Position numbers and translations under genes: made by a program
Source of the DNA: a virus
IMG/VR virus record: IMGVR_UViG_3300018063_000305
Location: 1-44,983 of that record
Direction: 5' to 3' (one strand)
DNA length: 44,983 nucleotides
Shown here: piece after piece, positions 24,345 through 32,539 of the stretch
Position numbering within the stretch: the stretch's first letter is position 1
Layout: each line of letters opens with the position of its first letter
Notes under the pieces: model-generated
Databases searched by the model: none
The model's input: the letters and a program-made list of their open reading frames with translations, nothing else
Told to the model about the DNA's origin: nothing

Positions 24345-24725
24345 ATGAAATTAAGAGAATTTCAAAATGAAGATATTCCTGAAATCAAAAGGATATATGA
24401 ATCTTTTTATAATGATAATGAATATCCTCATTTTGAAACTGGATATTATGATGTATTTGTTGTAACTGATGATAATAAGAAAATAATTTCAATTGGTGGA
24501 GTTAAACCAATTATGGAAATTATCACTTTAACGAACAAGAATTGTTCAGTTAGAGATAGAAAAGACGCATTAATTCAAATAATGAATACTTCAATATACA
24601 CAGCTGTAAAATTTGGTTTTAATCAATTACATGCATTTGTCCATGATGATTCCGAATGGATTGAACATCTTAAGAAAGTTCAATTTAAAGTATCAGATAA
24701 TCAAGTTCTAATTTTGAGTATATAA
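24345..24725 (+). CDS. GNAT-like N-acetyltransferase (putative)
   Basis: 126 residues with the alpha/beta layout of GNAT enzymes: MKLREFQNEDIPEIKRIYESF (beta1-alpha1), central strands (VFVVTDDNKKIISIGGV), then DALIQIMNTSIYTAVKFGFNQLHAFV. The usual Q/RxxGxG/A acetyl-CoA loop is degenerate (VRDRKDALIQIM), so activity is uncertain. It lies between structural genes, as GNAT proteins do in some podoviruses. Confidence 0.55.
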   Translation: MKLREFQNEDIPEIKRIYESFYNDNEYPHFETGYYDVFVVTDDNKKIISIGGVKPIMEIITLTNKNCSVRDRKDALIQIMNTSIYTAVKFGFNQLHAFVHDDSEWIEHLKKVQFKVSDNQVLILSI

Positions 24726-24726
24726 A

Positions 24727-25308
24727 ATGGGTAAAAAGAAACAACCTGTTCCTGCTCCTATTGCTCCAGTTAAACCGGGTGGAGGTGGAGGAGGTAGAAC
24801 AGGACCATACGGTGAAGTGTTAAGCGGTTATAAAGATTTTGCTAAAACTGGTGGGTTTTCTCCATTAGATATTAGTAATATGCGTGCGCGCGCTGTATCT
24901 CCAGTTCGCGCGGTTTATGCTAATGCAATGCAAAATGTTGAAAGACAAAAAGCATTACAAGGTGGTTATTCACCTGGATTTGGCACATTAAAAGCACGTA
25001 TGGCGCGCGAACAAGGTCAAGGTATATCAGATGCTGCTACTAATGCTGAAGCCGGATTAGCAGAACAAGTACAACGTGGTAAATTAGCTGGATTACAAGG
25101 ATTAAGTGGATTAATTGGTGGTGGCGGTGGAGGTGGTTCAGCACAACCAGTTCCAGAACCAGAGAAGAAAAAAGGATTTTGGGGTAAATTAGGTGGTGGT
25201 CTTAAAAAAGTAGGTAAAATTGCATTACCTATTGCTTTAGGTATGGTTCCTGGTGGTGGTTTAGTTAGTCAGGGATTACGAAAAGTTGGTAAAGCTACTG
25301 GTGGATAA
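24727..25308 (+). CDS. Putative internal-virion / ejection protein (193 aa)
   Basis: 193 residues with two glycine-rich linkers (about 18-25 and 136-140), a helical middle (NAMQNVERQKALQGG ... MAREQGQGISDAATNAEAGLAEQVQ) and a basic, hydrophobic C-terminus (KVGKIALPIALGMVPGGG) that could insert in membranes. Size, order and the two larger genes that follow recall the small ejection protein of T7-like phages (gp14 type). The comparison rests on layout, not on sequence similarity. Confidence 0.55.
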   Translation: MGKKKQPVPAPIAPVKPGGGGGGRTGPYGEVLSGYKDFAKTGGFSPLDISNMRARAVSPVRAVYANAMQNVERQKALQGGYSPGFGTLKARMAREQGQGISDAATNAEAGLAEQVQRGKLAGLQGLSGLIGGGGGGGSAQPVPEPEKKKGFWGKLGGGLKKVGKIALPIALGMVPGGGLVSQGLRKVGKATGG

Positions 25309-25310
25309 TT

Positions 25311-26540
25311 ATGGGTTTACAAGATTTTCTTCAAATAAATAGATTAAAAAATTTATTTGGTGGTGAAAATAATGAACCATCACCATTTAAATCAGTTCAA
25401 TTTGGTGGTAATGATGAATCTGAATCTGAAATGTTACCATCTAGACAAACTACTCCTAATTATTTTGGTGATGAACCTGAACAAGAAGATGAATTATCAG
25501 CATTAGACCAATTTAGAGAATCAGTATTAAATCCACCTCAACGAGATAGATTAGGAAGTAAAACTAATATATTAAGAATGTTAGGAACTGGCGCGCTTTC
25601 AGCATTACAAGGTGATAAAGGATGGGGTGAAAAACCATTCAATATGGCCCAAACTGAAGCAATAATGAATACTCCTTATGAGAAAAAAGTAGCTGATTGG
25701 GAAATGAGAACTGGTGGATTAGGTAAGGCTGCTCAAATTGAAGGTCAAAATATTAGATTAGGTCAAGCACAACAAAGGATAGGACAGGGTGATGTACGAT
25801 TAAGTCAGGGTGATGTAAGAAATGAACAAGCACAACAAAGAATTGATTTGCTTAGAGATAAAGAATCTAAAAATACATTAACTGATAGGGAAAAACTTGA
25901 ATTACAGGGATATATTCGTTCAGGACAAATTACTCAACAAGGTGATATTCGTTCTAGACAGATAGGAGAACAAGGAGATATTAGGAGTAGACAAATTGGT
26001 GAAACTGGAGATGAAAGATTAGAACAAATAGGCGCGCAAGGTCGAGAAAGATTAGGTCAAATTGCTGCTAGTGGAGAAGAAGCACGCAAGACAAAAGTAG
26101 TTGTACCAGGTAAAAATTTAGGTCAAGTTGGTGAAGGAAAACCAGAATCAGCTACACAAACTAAAACTAGATTACAATTACGTGCCAATGCAGCTATTCA
26201 AGAACATCCAGAATGGTCTGAATTTCTTCAAATTAATCCTAATACTGGTATGGTAGATATAACTCCACCTAGTACGAATTGGTATGGTGGACAATCTGGA
26301 CCTGATAAAAAAACATATGATGAAATAGTTCTTCATATGAAAGGTGGTCAAAAAACTCCTGTTGAGGAAAAAACTGATAAAACTGCTCCAGTAACTATTC
26401 CACCTAGAAAAACAGGTTCAGTAGTTGAACCACCTAATTCTGGTAAAATACTAACTAAGACTCAACGTAATCCAGCTACTGGTGCAACTAGAGTTGTTAC
26501 ATCAAGTGATGGTGGTAAAACTTGGTCTGTTAAAAAGTAG
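25311..26540 (+). CDS. Putative internal-virion protein with hendecad repeats (409 aa)
   Basis: 409 residues. Residues about 205-260 contain 11-residue repeats of form QGDIRSRQIGE, two nearly identical copies followed by diverged ones (TGDERLEQIGA, QGRERLGQIAA). They are preceded by related Gln/Arg-rich repeats from about 145 onward. Hendecads form long right-handed coiled coils. The N-terminus is acidic and the C-terminus Pro/Thr-rich. Position between the two other candidate ejection proteins suggests the middle-sized one. Confidence 0.55.
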   Translation: MGLQDFLQINRLKNLFGGENNEPSPFKSVQFGGNDESESEMLPSRQTTPNYFGDEPEQEDELSALDQFRESVLNPPQRDRLGSKTNILRMLGTGALSALQGDKGWGEKPFNMAQTEAIMNTPYEKKVADWEMRTGGLGKAAQIEGQNIRLGQAQQRIGQGDVRLSQGDVRNEQAQQRIDLLRDKESKNTLTDREKLELQGYIRSGQITQQGDIRSRQIGEQGDIRSRQIGETGDERLEQIGAQGRERLGQIAASGEEARKTKVVVPGKNLGQVGEGKPESATQTKTRLQLRANAAIQEHPEWSEFLQINPNTGMVDITPPSTNWYGGQSGPDKKTYDEIVLHMKGGQKTPVEEKTDKTAPVTIPPRKTGSVVEPPNSGKILTKTQRNPATGATRVVTSSDGGKTWSVKK

Positions 26541-26547
26541 TTAAATA

Positions 26548-28743
26548 ATGGCTCAAGAACAATGGGTTGACGTTGACGAAGTACAAGAAGATGATGTATG
26601 GGAAGATGTATCTTCATTAAATCCTCCTAAATCAATTAAACCTGAAACTACTAAATTTGCTAAATCAGTTTCACCTAATAAAATGATAGGTGATTCTATC
26701 TATGGACGAGAACCAGAAAAAGAACCAGAAACATGGTGGGGTGGATTTAGAAAATCTATTAGTGATGAATTAGGTGAAGCATTTAGTGCTAAAAATCCAA
26801 TGCTTCAATCTGCTGCACGCCCTGAAACTTTAAGTGACTTTTCAAATCTTATATTACCATCTGGTATACCTAATTTAAGAAGATTACTTCCTAAACAATT
26901 AATAGGTAAATCAGGATTAAGTAAAGTTGGTAAATCTGTTGTTGAACCATCAGTTATTCCAGATGATATAATTCCTCCTGTTAAACCTAAAATAACTGAT
27001 GAATTAATTCCAGAACAAGGATTAGCTAGAATTGAACCTGAAATACCACATCAGGTAATAGATGATATAGTTGAAAGAGGTGGAGTTCAGTATAAGAAAA
27101 CTGGAATAAATCCTGATACTGGTCAACCTACTTATGAACCTATTCCTGAAGTTGTAGGTGAACCTGATATTTATGATTTAACTGATACTCCAGTACCAGA
27201 TGAAATGCGTAATGTAGGTCCACAAATAAGTGAAGCTGATGATATTGCTAGATTAGGTGCTGCTAAAGATATTACTCCTATTCAAACTGGACAAGAACCA
27301 TTAGATTGGAAGAATGACCCACAAAAAGCTGCTAATATGATGGTAGCTAAAGCCAATAGAATTAAAAAAGAAGTTTTGGAAGGTAAACCAGTTCCACCAG
27401 TTGAAATTAAAAAGACTATACCACAAGATGAAATACCAAAAATGATGGATGAAGCATCTGATGAATTAGACTTCATTAAATCTAGTCCAGATGTTCCACC
27501 TGAAATAGTTGAATCAACTTATGAAAAGATTCGTAATACACAGCGCGCGCTATTAACCGGATTCGATGTATCATTTATTGGTAGACAAGGTCGTGGTCTG
27601 ATAACTCATAAAGGTTACTGGTCTGGTTTAAAAAATCTTTATAAATCATTAGGTTCAAAAGAAGCTGATGATATTTTAACACAAGCTATTATAGACCATC
27701 CATCTGGTTATTTTAAATCTAATGTAGATGAATTAACTGGTAAAGTTACACCATCTTTTGCCGAAAAAGTTGGATTAGATTTAACTAATATTACTAAAAA
27801 AGGAGAAGAAAATCTTCGGTCTAATTGGGCTGAAACTGGTGGTAATATTCCATTCTTTTCAAAAGGATATAGAGAAACAGCAGGTAGAGTATTTAAAGTA
27901 AGCGCGCGTGCCAATACCGCATTCATTAATAAAGCTCGGTCGGATGTATTCGTTTCATTAATTGATGAATTAAAAAATCGAGGAGTTAATCCTGAATTAG
28001 ATTTGGTAACTAGTAAACAAATTGCTAATTCAGTTAATGTTTCAACTGGTCGTGGTTCATTTGGTAAATTAGAATATCCATCTTTTAATACGAGTACGAA
28101 GAAGATGGAAAAATCAGCTTCAATGAAAGCTTTGAATGAGATATTTTTTGCTCCTAAATTTATGAAAAGCCGATTTGATATGTATAATCGAGCGTTGAAT
28201 CCAATTAAAATGTATAATGCTGACCCAATTGTTCGCAAGGAAGCAATACGTTCTATTATTGGAGTAGTAGGAACTGGAATGTTAATACAAGAGTTAGCGC
28301 GCGCGGGTGGTGCTATTGTAATTAATGACCCAACTAATCCTGATTTTAGGAAAATTAAAATAGGTGATACTCGAATTGATAATTTTGCTGGATTAGGACA
28401 GTATGGAGTTGCAACTGCGCAATTTTTGATGGGTAAGTCTACTTCATCTGTTACTGGTAGAACAACTGATTTAACAGCAGGTAAATATGGTCAAAGAACT
28501 AGAGCAGATGTAGCAGCTAATTTCGCAGTAAATAGATTAGCTCCAATTCCTTCTCTATTAGTAGCATGGATGCGTGGTCGAGATTTTGATGGAAAATCTT
28601 TTGAATGGAAAAAGGCTTTAGCTAATAGAACTGTACCTTTAGTTATGCAAGATTTATATGATTTACAACAAGAAGATCCTTCATTAATTCCTCTTGGTAT
28701 TCTTCCAATTGTAGGTGAAGGGATACAAACTTATAGTAGATGA
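26548..28743 (+). CDS. Putative large internal-virion protein with LPD38-like C-terminal region
   Basis: 731 residues. About 1-280 is acidic, Pro-rich and apparently disordered. About 330-731 is helical with segments NTQRALLTGFDVSFIGRQG, LNEIFFAPKFMKSRFDMYNR and hydrophobic helices (IRSIIGVVGTGMLIQELARAGG), resembling the LPD38 associated domain of phage polyvalent proteins. Such proteins enter the host with DNA. Last gene of the rightward unit. Family assignment from memory of motif style; moderate certainty. Confidence 0.5.
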   Translation: MAQEQWVDVDEVQEDDVWEDVSSLNPPKSIKPETTKFAKSVSPNKMIGDSIYGREPEKEPETWWGGFRKSISDELGEAFSAKNPMLQSAARPETLSDFSNLILPSGIPNLRRLLPKQLIGKSGLSKVGKSVVEPSVIPDDIIPPVKPKITDELIPEQGLARIEPEIPHQVIDDIVERGGVQYKKTGINPDTGQPTYEPIPEVVGEPDIYDLTDTPVPDEMRNVGPQISEADDIARLGAAKDITPIQTGQEPLDWKNDPQKAANMMVAKANRIKKEVLEGKPVPPVEIKKTIPQDEIPKMMDEASDELDFIKSSPDVPPEIVESTYEKIRNTQRALLTGFDVSFIGRQGRGLITHKGYWSGLKNLYKSLGSKEADDILTQAIIDHPSGYFKSNVDELTGKVTPSFAEKVGLDLTNITKKGEENLRSNWAETGGNIPFFSKGYRETAGRVFKVSARANTAFINKARSDVFVSLIDELKNRGVNPELDLVTSKQIANSVNVSTGRGSFGKLEYPSFNTSTKKMEKSASMKALNEIFFAPKFMKSRFDMYNRALNPIKMYNADPIVRKEAIRSIIGVVGTGMLIQELARAGGAIVINDPTNPDFRKIKIGDTRIDNFAGLGQYGVATAQFLMGKSTSSVTGRTTDLTAGKYGQRTRADVAANFAVNRLAPIPSLLVAWMRGRDFDGKSFEWKKALANRTVPLVMQDLYDLQQEDPSLIPLGILPIVGEGIQTYSR

Positions 28744-28758
28744 AGTTAATTCCATCTA
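28737..28758. terminator. Weak hairpin at the convergent gene junction
   Basis: TAGATG (28737-28742) pairs with CATCTA (28753-28758) over the end of the last rightward gene and the 2-nt gap to the leftward gene. A run of six T lies at 28770-28775, about 11 nt beyond the stem, too far for a classic terminator. It may still slow polymerase where the two long operons meet. Confidence 0.25.
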
Positions 28759-28943
28759 TCAAATATACCTTTTTTAATAGCACGAATTACTTCTTGAAAT
28801 ATTTCACTTGCATGCATCGAACTTGCTAATACATGACGTGAAATTTTAACATATATAATTTCTTCATCTGTTGATATGTTATGTTTATTTCCCATAACAA
28901 TTGAATGATAATTACGTCTAACTCTATCAGGATGTGATGGCAT
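28746..28943 (-). CDS. Hypothetical protein, last gene of the leftward unit (65 aa)
   Basis: 65 residues from ATG at 28943 (MPSHPDRVRRNYHSIVMG); an upstream in-frame TTG at 28949 overlaps the previous stop and is an alternative start. Mixed alpha/beta with a helical C-terminus (ASEIFQEVIRAIKKGIF). No family recognised. It is the promoter-distal end of the 16-kb early operon. Confidence 0.5.
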   Translation of the reverse strand: MPSHPDRVRRNYHSIVMGNKHNISTDEEIIYVKISRHVLASSMHASEIFQEVIRAIKKGIFDRWN

Positions 28944-28945
28944 AA

Positions 28946-29269
28946 TCAATCACTAGTAACCAAATAACAAATTAATCCACTTCTCAACCCACCACTATCT
29001 CCTCGTATTTCAAATATTTTTCTTCCATCTGTTTTATACCAACTGACATGTTCAGGTAAATTAAATTTATTCATTATTTGTTCAATTTCTTTAGATGGAA
29101 AATGAATTGGAAATTCAAATGCATAATGATAATGATATATATCATCATGTTCATATAATTGCTCTAGTATATAAGCTATATGAGGAATTAGAATATAGAA
29201 CTCCATTGGTGATACTGGACAAATACTACGTCCTAAATCACCTGATTTTGGATCGAATGTAATTGACAT
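28946..29269 (-). CDS. Early protein sharing a C-terminal motif with the major capsid protein (107 aa)
   Basis: 107 residues. The middle is helical/aromatic (YILEQLYEHDDIYHYHYAFEFPIHFP). The C-terminal part contains TD-x-RKIFEIRG-x-SGG (about residues 80-94), matching the same string near the C-terminus of the capsid protein at 14841-14885. Codons differ at most wobble positions, so the identity is at protein level. It may be ancient homology, mimicry or chance. Function unknown. Confidence 0.6.
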   Translation of the reverse strand: MSITFDPKSGDLGRSICPVSPMEFYILIPHIAYILEQLYEHDDIYHYHYAFEFPIHFPSKEIEQIMNKFNLPEHVSWYKTDGRKIFEIRGDSGGLRSGLICYLVTSD

Positions 29270-29272
29270 ATT

Positions 29273-29578
29273 TTATTCCTTTACAGTAGTCCTATACCCA
29301 CCCCACAAAGCACAATAATTAATCAAGTCAATGAATGTATCTTGAATAGATTCATTCTTTGGTTCTTTTTGTCCTAATAGTGAAGCGAGGCGCGCAAGTT
29401 TAATTGCAATAATTGACACAAATACTTTATCTTGTTCTTCACTAAACCATGATGTTAATATAGTTTGACGAGTGAAATTTTCATATCTATCTTTAGTTGT
29501 ATAATCATGTGCTTTCATTTTCATCAAATTTATTCCGTGAATCATTAATTCTTCTGGTGTCGGCATTTCTTCTTCCAT
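29273..29578 (-). CDS. Nmad1/MazG-like all-alpha protein (putative)
   Basis: 101 residues from ATG at 29578; the frame extends to a TTG at 29608. Pattern INLMKMKAHDYTTKDRYENF ... VSIIAIKLARLASLL ... NESIQDTFIDLINYCALW matches DUF1599 (nucleotide modification-associated domain 1), related to all-alpha NTP pyrophosphatases. Acidic residues in the ESIQDTFIDL helix would help bind metal and nucleotide. A role in nucleotide pool or DNA-base metabolism is inferred. The 5' end overlaps the zinc-ribbon gene 29505..29717 whichever start is used. Confidence 0.6.
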   Translation of the reverse strand: MEEEMPTPEELMIHGINLMKMKAHDYTTKDRYENFTRQTILTSWFSEEQDKVFVSIIAIKLARLASLLGQKEPKNESIQDTFIDLINYCALWGGYRTTVKE

Positions 29579-29717
29579 TTCTTTCAGCCCATATTTTTCT
29601 ACAGTCAAAACAATAATACATATCTATGTCTTTACCTTTTTTAATTTTACCACAATTAGGGCATCTTCCTTGTGCTATCATTCTTTGTCTATAAATGGAT
29701 ACATGTTCTTTAGTCAT
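29505..29717 (-). CDS. Zinc-ribbon mini-protein (70 aa)
   Basis: 70 residues: YRQRMIAQGRCPNCGKIKKGKDIDMYYCFDCRKIWAERNGRR. The four cysteines (CPNC, CFDC) and the basic tail form a ribbon common in small phage proteins that probably bind nucleic acid or a host polymerase/ribosome component. The C-terminal 20 or so residues overlap the start of the next gene in another frame and may be less constrained. Confidence 0.6.
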   Translation of the reverse strand: MTKEHVSIYRQRMIAQGRCPNCGKIKKGKDIDMYYCFDCRKIWAERNGRRNADTRRINDSRNKFDENEST

Positions 29718-29910
29718 TCTTCTTATTTTGTTCTAACATTTCTATTAATTCAGCATAAGCTAATTTAGAATCCATTAATGATAAAACTAATACTTCCCAA
29801 AAAGGTTGACCAAATACTCTGCCTATCATTCTCAAAGTTAGTTGTTCTCCACGTTTTAATTCTTCAGATACATTTTGAAACTCATAAGGATTGGTTGGTT
29901 GTATAGCCAT
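29710..29910 (-). CDS. Hypothetical helical protein (66 aa)
   Basis: 66 residues, mainly helical (VSEELKRGEQLTLRMIGRVFG, LSLMDSKLAYAELIEMLEQNKK). Acidic/Gln-rich without cysteines. Overlaps the following gene by 8 nt and is 1 nt from the upstream gene. No family recognised. Confidence 0.5.
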   Translation of the reverse strand: MAIQPTNPYEFQNVSEELKRGEQLTLRMIGRVFGQPFWEVLVLSLMDSKLAYAELIEMLEQNKKND

Positions 29911-30165
29911 TTATTTATCTCCATAATGGAATAAAGCTATCTGAGCCAGTATCCTGACAAATCCATCTCTATGATTTAAATATTCAAGTGCTTTCTTTAA
30001 TATTTCTTCTCTCAATTGAATTTCGACATTAGTTCCCATTGTACATAATATACTTCTAGCAATTTTAGCATGCAAAGTACAATATTTTGGAGGAGGGTTT
30101 TTACCTGGCCAATACACTATATGAGTAGGAACTTCACCACATGAGATTTCACTACAATTTTCCAT
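29911..30165 (-). CDS. Zinc-binding protein (84 aa)
   Basis: 84 residues with an N-terminal Cys/His set (CSEISCGEVPTHIVYWPG ... YCTLHAKIA) that could bind zinc, similar to small phage HNH-like or treble-clef knuckles but without nuclease residues. The rest is helical. Overlaps its upstream neighbour by 14 nt. Confidence 0.55.
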   Translation of the reverse strand: MENCSEISCGEVPTHIVYWPGKNPPPKYCTLHAKIARSILCTMGTNVEIQLREEILKKALEYLNHRDGFVRILAQIALFHYGDK

Positions 30166-30340
30166 GATTCTTCTCCCTATCCTGTTTAATAAACCTTAAT
30201 CGATTAATCCATTTTTCAGTTGTATCAAATTGCATTCTTCTTCCATTATCATACATATTTAATAATCCAGCATAATGACTTTGTAATTTAAGTGATTCTT
30301 TTAATGCATGAATTAATTCTTCTTTTGAATAATCAGTCAT
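30152..30340 (-). CDS. Hypothetical helical protein (62 aa)
   Basis: 62 residues: YSKEELIHALKESLKLQSHYAGLLNMYDNG followed by a basic helix (KWINRLRFIKQDREKNHGK). No known motif. Overlaps the downstream start by 14 nt and the upstream micro-gene by 4 nt. Confidence 0.5.
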   Translation of the reverse strand: MTDYSKEELIHALKESLKLQSHYAGLLNMYDNGRRMQFDTTEKWINRLRFIKQDREKNHGKL

Positions 30341-30426
30341 TTTTCTCTCAATACATAGTCAATTACAATGAATGCAATGAATGTTCCAATTGAAATTTTT
30401 AATATGTCTTTAATGAAATTAATCAT
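30337..30426 (-). CDS. Membrane micro-protein (29 aa)
   Basis: 29 residues (MINFIKDILKISIGTFIAFI... ending DYVLREK): a short charged start, a hydrophobic span (residues 9-23) and a basic tail. It overlaps its upstream neighbour by 8 nt and the next start by 4 nt (ATGA), consistent with coupled translation. Possible envelope-acting early micro-protein. Confidence 0.4.
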   Translation of the reverse strand: MINFIKDILKISIGTFIAFIVIDYVLREK

Positions 30427-30649
30427 CTTCTTTTTCTATTTTAACTGGTATTTCAGTTTTAAGTAAACGAATTGAATCTGGATTGTATGATGGAATCATT
30501 ATAAAATTACAATCAGGTGCATTATCATCAATTGACATTAAAGCTTCTTGAATTAAATTTGAATTTGTTTCTCTTGGATTATAAATTAATATATACCAGC
30601 CTGCTTCGATTGGTATTATTTTAGTATCAATTTTTAAATTTTTAATCAT
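30419..30649 (-). CDS. Hypothetical protein (76 aa)
   Basis: 76 residues with alternating beta-strands (KIDTKIIPIEAGWYILIYNPRET, DCNFIMIPSYNPDSIRLLKTEIPVKI). No motif recognised. Overlaps the DUF3987-like gene by 4 nt, so it is translated from the same message. Confidence 0.5.
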   Translation of the reverse strand: MIKNLKIDTKIIPIEAGWYILIYNPRETNSNLIQEALMSIDDNAPDCNFIMIPSYNPDSIRLLKTEIPVKIEKEDD

Positions 30650-31920
30650 TTATTCTTTCCTTGTAAATACCTCATCAACTCATTCACTTGATTATCTTCC
30701 ATATGATAAATAATTTGATTACCTACACTTTGTATTTTGATCATTCCGGCCTGATCGAATGATAGCATAATTTCATCAAATTCATCAGCCGAAGCATAAT
30801 GCATCCACATCTTCTTTAATAAGATAGTTCTCGATATTTTATGATTATCCCGACCAAGTAACTCATGTATAATATGATTCTTTATAGTTGATGAATCACT
30901 TAAACCCGATTTACCCATAGTCGCGCGCCTTACATTTCCTATTAATTTTTCACATATATCAATCGCTTCAATCATCGCAATTTCACTAATAATTAAATCT
31001 GGTTTTTCTGCTAAGCTGAGTAACATAGCTACTTTCAACACGCTATCACCAAACCGATTTAATGTTCCTGTTGAATCTTTAATTTCTTGTTCCTTAATTA
31101 CTTTCTTAAATTCTTCATACCATAATTGATATATTAAACCTGACTTAGTTAAATATCCTGTCTCGTTTGAATCAGTATAGATTTCAGTATATATATCGGT
31201 TTTATCACGAGAACCCATTGGAGCGAATGGACCTTTAAGTTTAATTAATTCTCTTAAATATTCAGATGATTTCTTATAATCAGGAATCCATTTAGGTGGA
31301 ATAAGTAATGCGTTAGAACGATTTTCAGTATTTTCATATATAATGAACGTGCGCGCGAAATATCCTCCCTGAATTGCTGATTTATCAAAAAATGATTCTG
31401 ACATCGCCTCATTACTTGCAGTTAACATAGTTATTGTTGGTTTACTTAATTTGAATGATTCCATCTTTAATAATGATGCCCATTCACCTACTCGATAATG
31501 TCTATCATATAAATCGGTTAATATCTTAGCTGCAACTGGGTCATCTACTATCGATGAACTAAGTTCAGATGAACAAATAAAAGCAGTTGAAGTAGTTGAT
31601 ATTTTTCCACCAGGTATAGTATGAGCAGTTCCCATTTCTTTTAATATACCTTGAATTGAACTACGACCAGATATTATTTTAGTATTATTAATAGCCGATA
31701 CTAATTGACTAGCCATTGCTACAGGTGGACCTTTTTTAAGTCCAGATTCAGCATGTAACATAACGTATATATTTGGATATAAATTATAAAGGTAACGAGG
31801 TAGCCATATTTGGTCCTTTACTACTGCACTAATTGATGCAAGTGCAGACCAGCGCCAAAATGTAAGAGGTGATTCAAATTCGGAATGTTCATTAACAATA
31901 TCATCTAGCCATGTTGACAC
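30646..31920 (-). CDS. DUF3987-like P-loop ATPase (putative replicative helicase/primase-associated)
   Basis: 424 residues from a GTG start. The N-terminus (SALASISAVVKDQIWLPRYL) and P-loop-like ESGLKKGPPV (residues 58-67) match the modified Walker A, with a K-G pair, of DUF3987-type phage ATPases. A Walker B-like strand is STAFICSSELS. The C-terminal region (about 330-420) is a winged-helix-like segment (ISRTILLKKMWMHYASADEFDEIMLSF). Such ATPases lie next to polymerases in phage replication modules. Substrate unproven. Confidence 0.6.
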   Translation of the reverse strand: MSTWLDDIVNEHSEFESPLTFWRWSALASISAVVKDQIWLPRYLYNLYPNIYVMLHAESGLKKGPPVAMASQLVSAINNTKIISGRSSIQGILKEMGTAHTIPGGKISTTSTAFICSSELSSSIVDDPVAAKILTDLYDRHYRVGEWASLLKMESFKLSKPTITMLTASNEAMSESFFDKSAIQGGYFARTFIIYENTENRSNALLIPPKWIPDYKKSSEYLRELIKLKGPFAPMGSRDKTDIYTEIYTDSNETGYLTKSGLIYQLWYEEFKKVIKEQEIKDSTGTLNRFGDSVLKVAMLLSLAEKPDLIISEIAMIEAIDICEKLIGNVRRATMGKSGLSDSSTIKNHIIHELLGRDNHKISRTILLKKMWMHYASADEFDEIMLSFDQAGMIKIQSVGNQIIYHMEDNQVNELMRYLQGKNK

Positions 31921-32087
31921 AAAATGTCTCGAATCTTACGAACAAGTTGAATAGCTGCTATATTTTCATATGAAATATATTGATATTTTAATAAGTTATA
32001 TAATGTTTTTAATTCTTCTTTTGTTAAATATTTATCTGAATCTAAATAATCTTTTAGTGATGGTTCATTAGAAAGAAATGTCATCAT
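31905..32087 (-). CDS. Hypothetical protein (60 aa)
   Basis: 60 residues, helical: SLKDYLDSDKYLTKEELKTLYNLLKYQYISYENIAAIQLVRKIRDIL. The YLTKEELKTLYNLL segment is a regular amphipathic helix. It overlaps both neighbours. No family recognised. Confidence 0.5.
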   Translation of the reverse strand: MMTFLSNEPSLKDYLDSDKYLTKEELKTLYNLLKYQYISYENIAAIQLVRKIRDILCQHG

Positions 32088-32286
32088 CTATCCTTATATT
32101 ACCAATTTCATCTTCATATATTTTTCTTTGTATATTAAGTAATACAAATGTAAATTGACTAAGTAAATGAACCAAATCATTAGCTTCAATTTTATCGATT
32201 GATTGAATCATTGGTCTTGCTCCTGGTTTTGCTTCAATATCAAAATCTTTATTAAGAACTACTAGTGTTAATTCAAATTGTTTCAT
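32068..32286 (-). CDS. Hypothetical protein (72 aa)
   Basis: 72 residues: a beta-strand start (FELTLVVLNKDFDIEAKPG), then a helix-rich half (ANDLVHLLSQFTFVLLNIQRKIYED). No motif recognised. Overlaps the next gene by 20 nt. Confidence 0.5.
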   Translation of the reverse strand: MKQFELTLVVLNKDFDIEAKPGARPMIQSIDKIEANDLVHLLSQFTFVLLNIQRKIYEDEIGNIRIDDDISF

Positions 32287-32287
32287 T

Positions 32288-32539
32288 TCATTTCACCAAA
32301 ATTAATTCAACATTTTTAAACATAATTCCATTATTTGGTCCTATACTTAATTCAATTATTGTCTCTTCTCCTTCAATATGAACGCTATATTTTGTTACTT
32401 CATTTTTATTTTTAACATACCAATTAAATACATCTTGACAAACATTAGCATATGTTTCATGGTCTACATTAAATGATTTAGGCCATTCACCTAATCCATA
32501 TGTTTTATTAAATATTGAACGTAATTCATTTGATGTCAT
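32288..32539 (-). CDS. Hypothetical protein (83 aa)
   Basis: 83 residues: an N-terminal helical region (SNELRSIFNKTYGLGEWPKSFNVDHETYANVCQDVFNWYVKN), then beta-strands (YSVHIEGEETIIELSIG). No family recognised. Overlaps a small membrane-protein gene at its 5' end. Confidence 0.5.
   Translation of the reverse strand: MTSNELRSIFNKTYGLGEWPKSFNVDHETYANVCQDVFNWYVKNKNEVTKYSVHIEGEETIIELSIGPNNGIMFKNVELILVK

Noticed and set aside
27708-28238. Minus-strand open frame of 176 codons
   Set aside because: Lies wholly inside the 731-aa late gene on the other strand; low-complexity antisense translation and no promoter or ribosome site.
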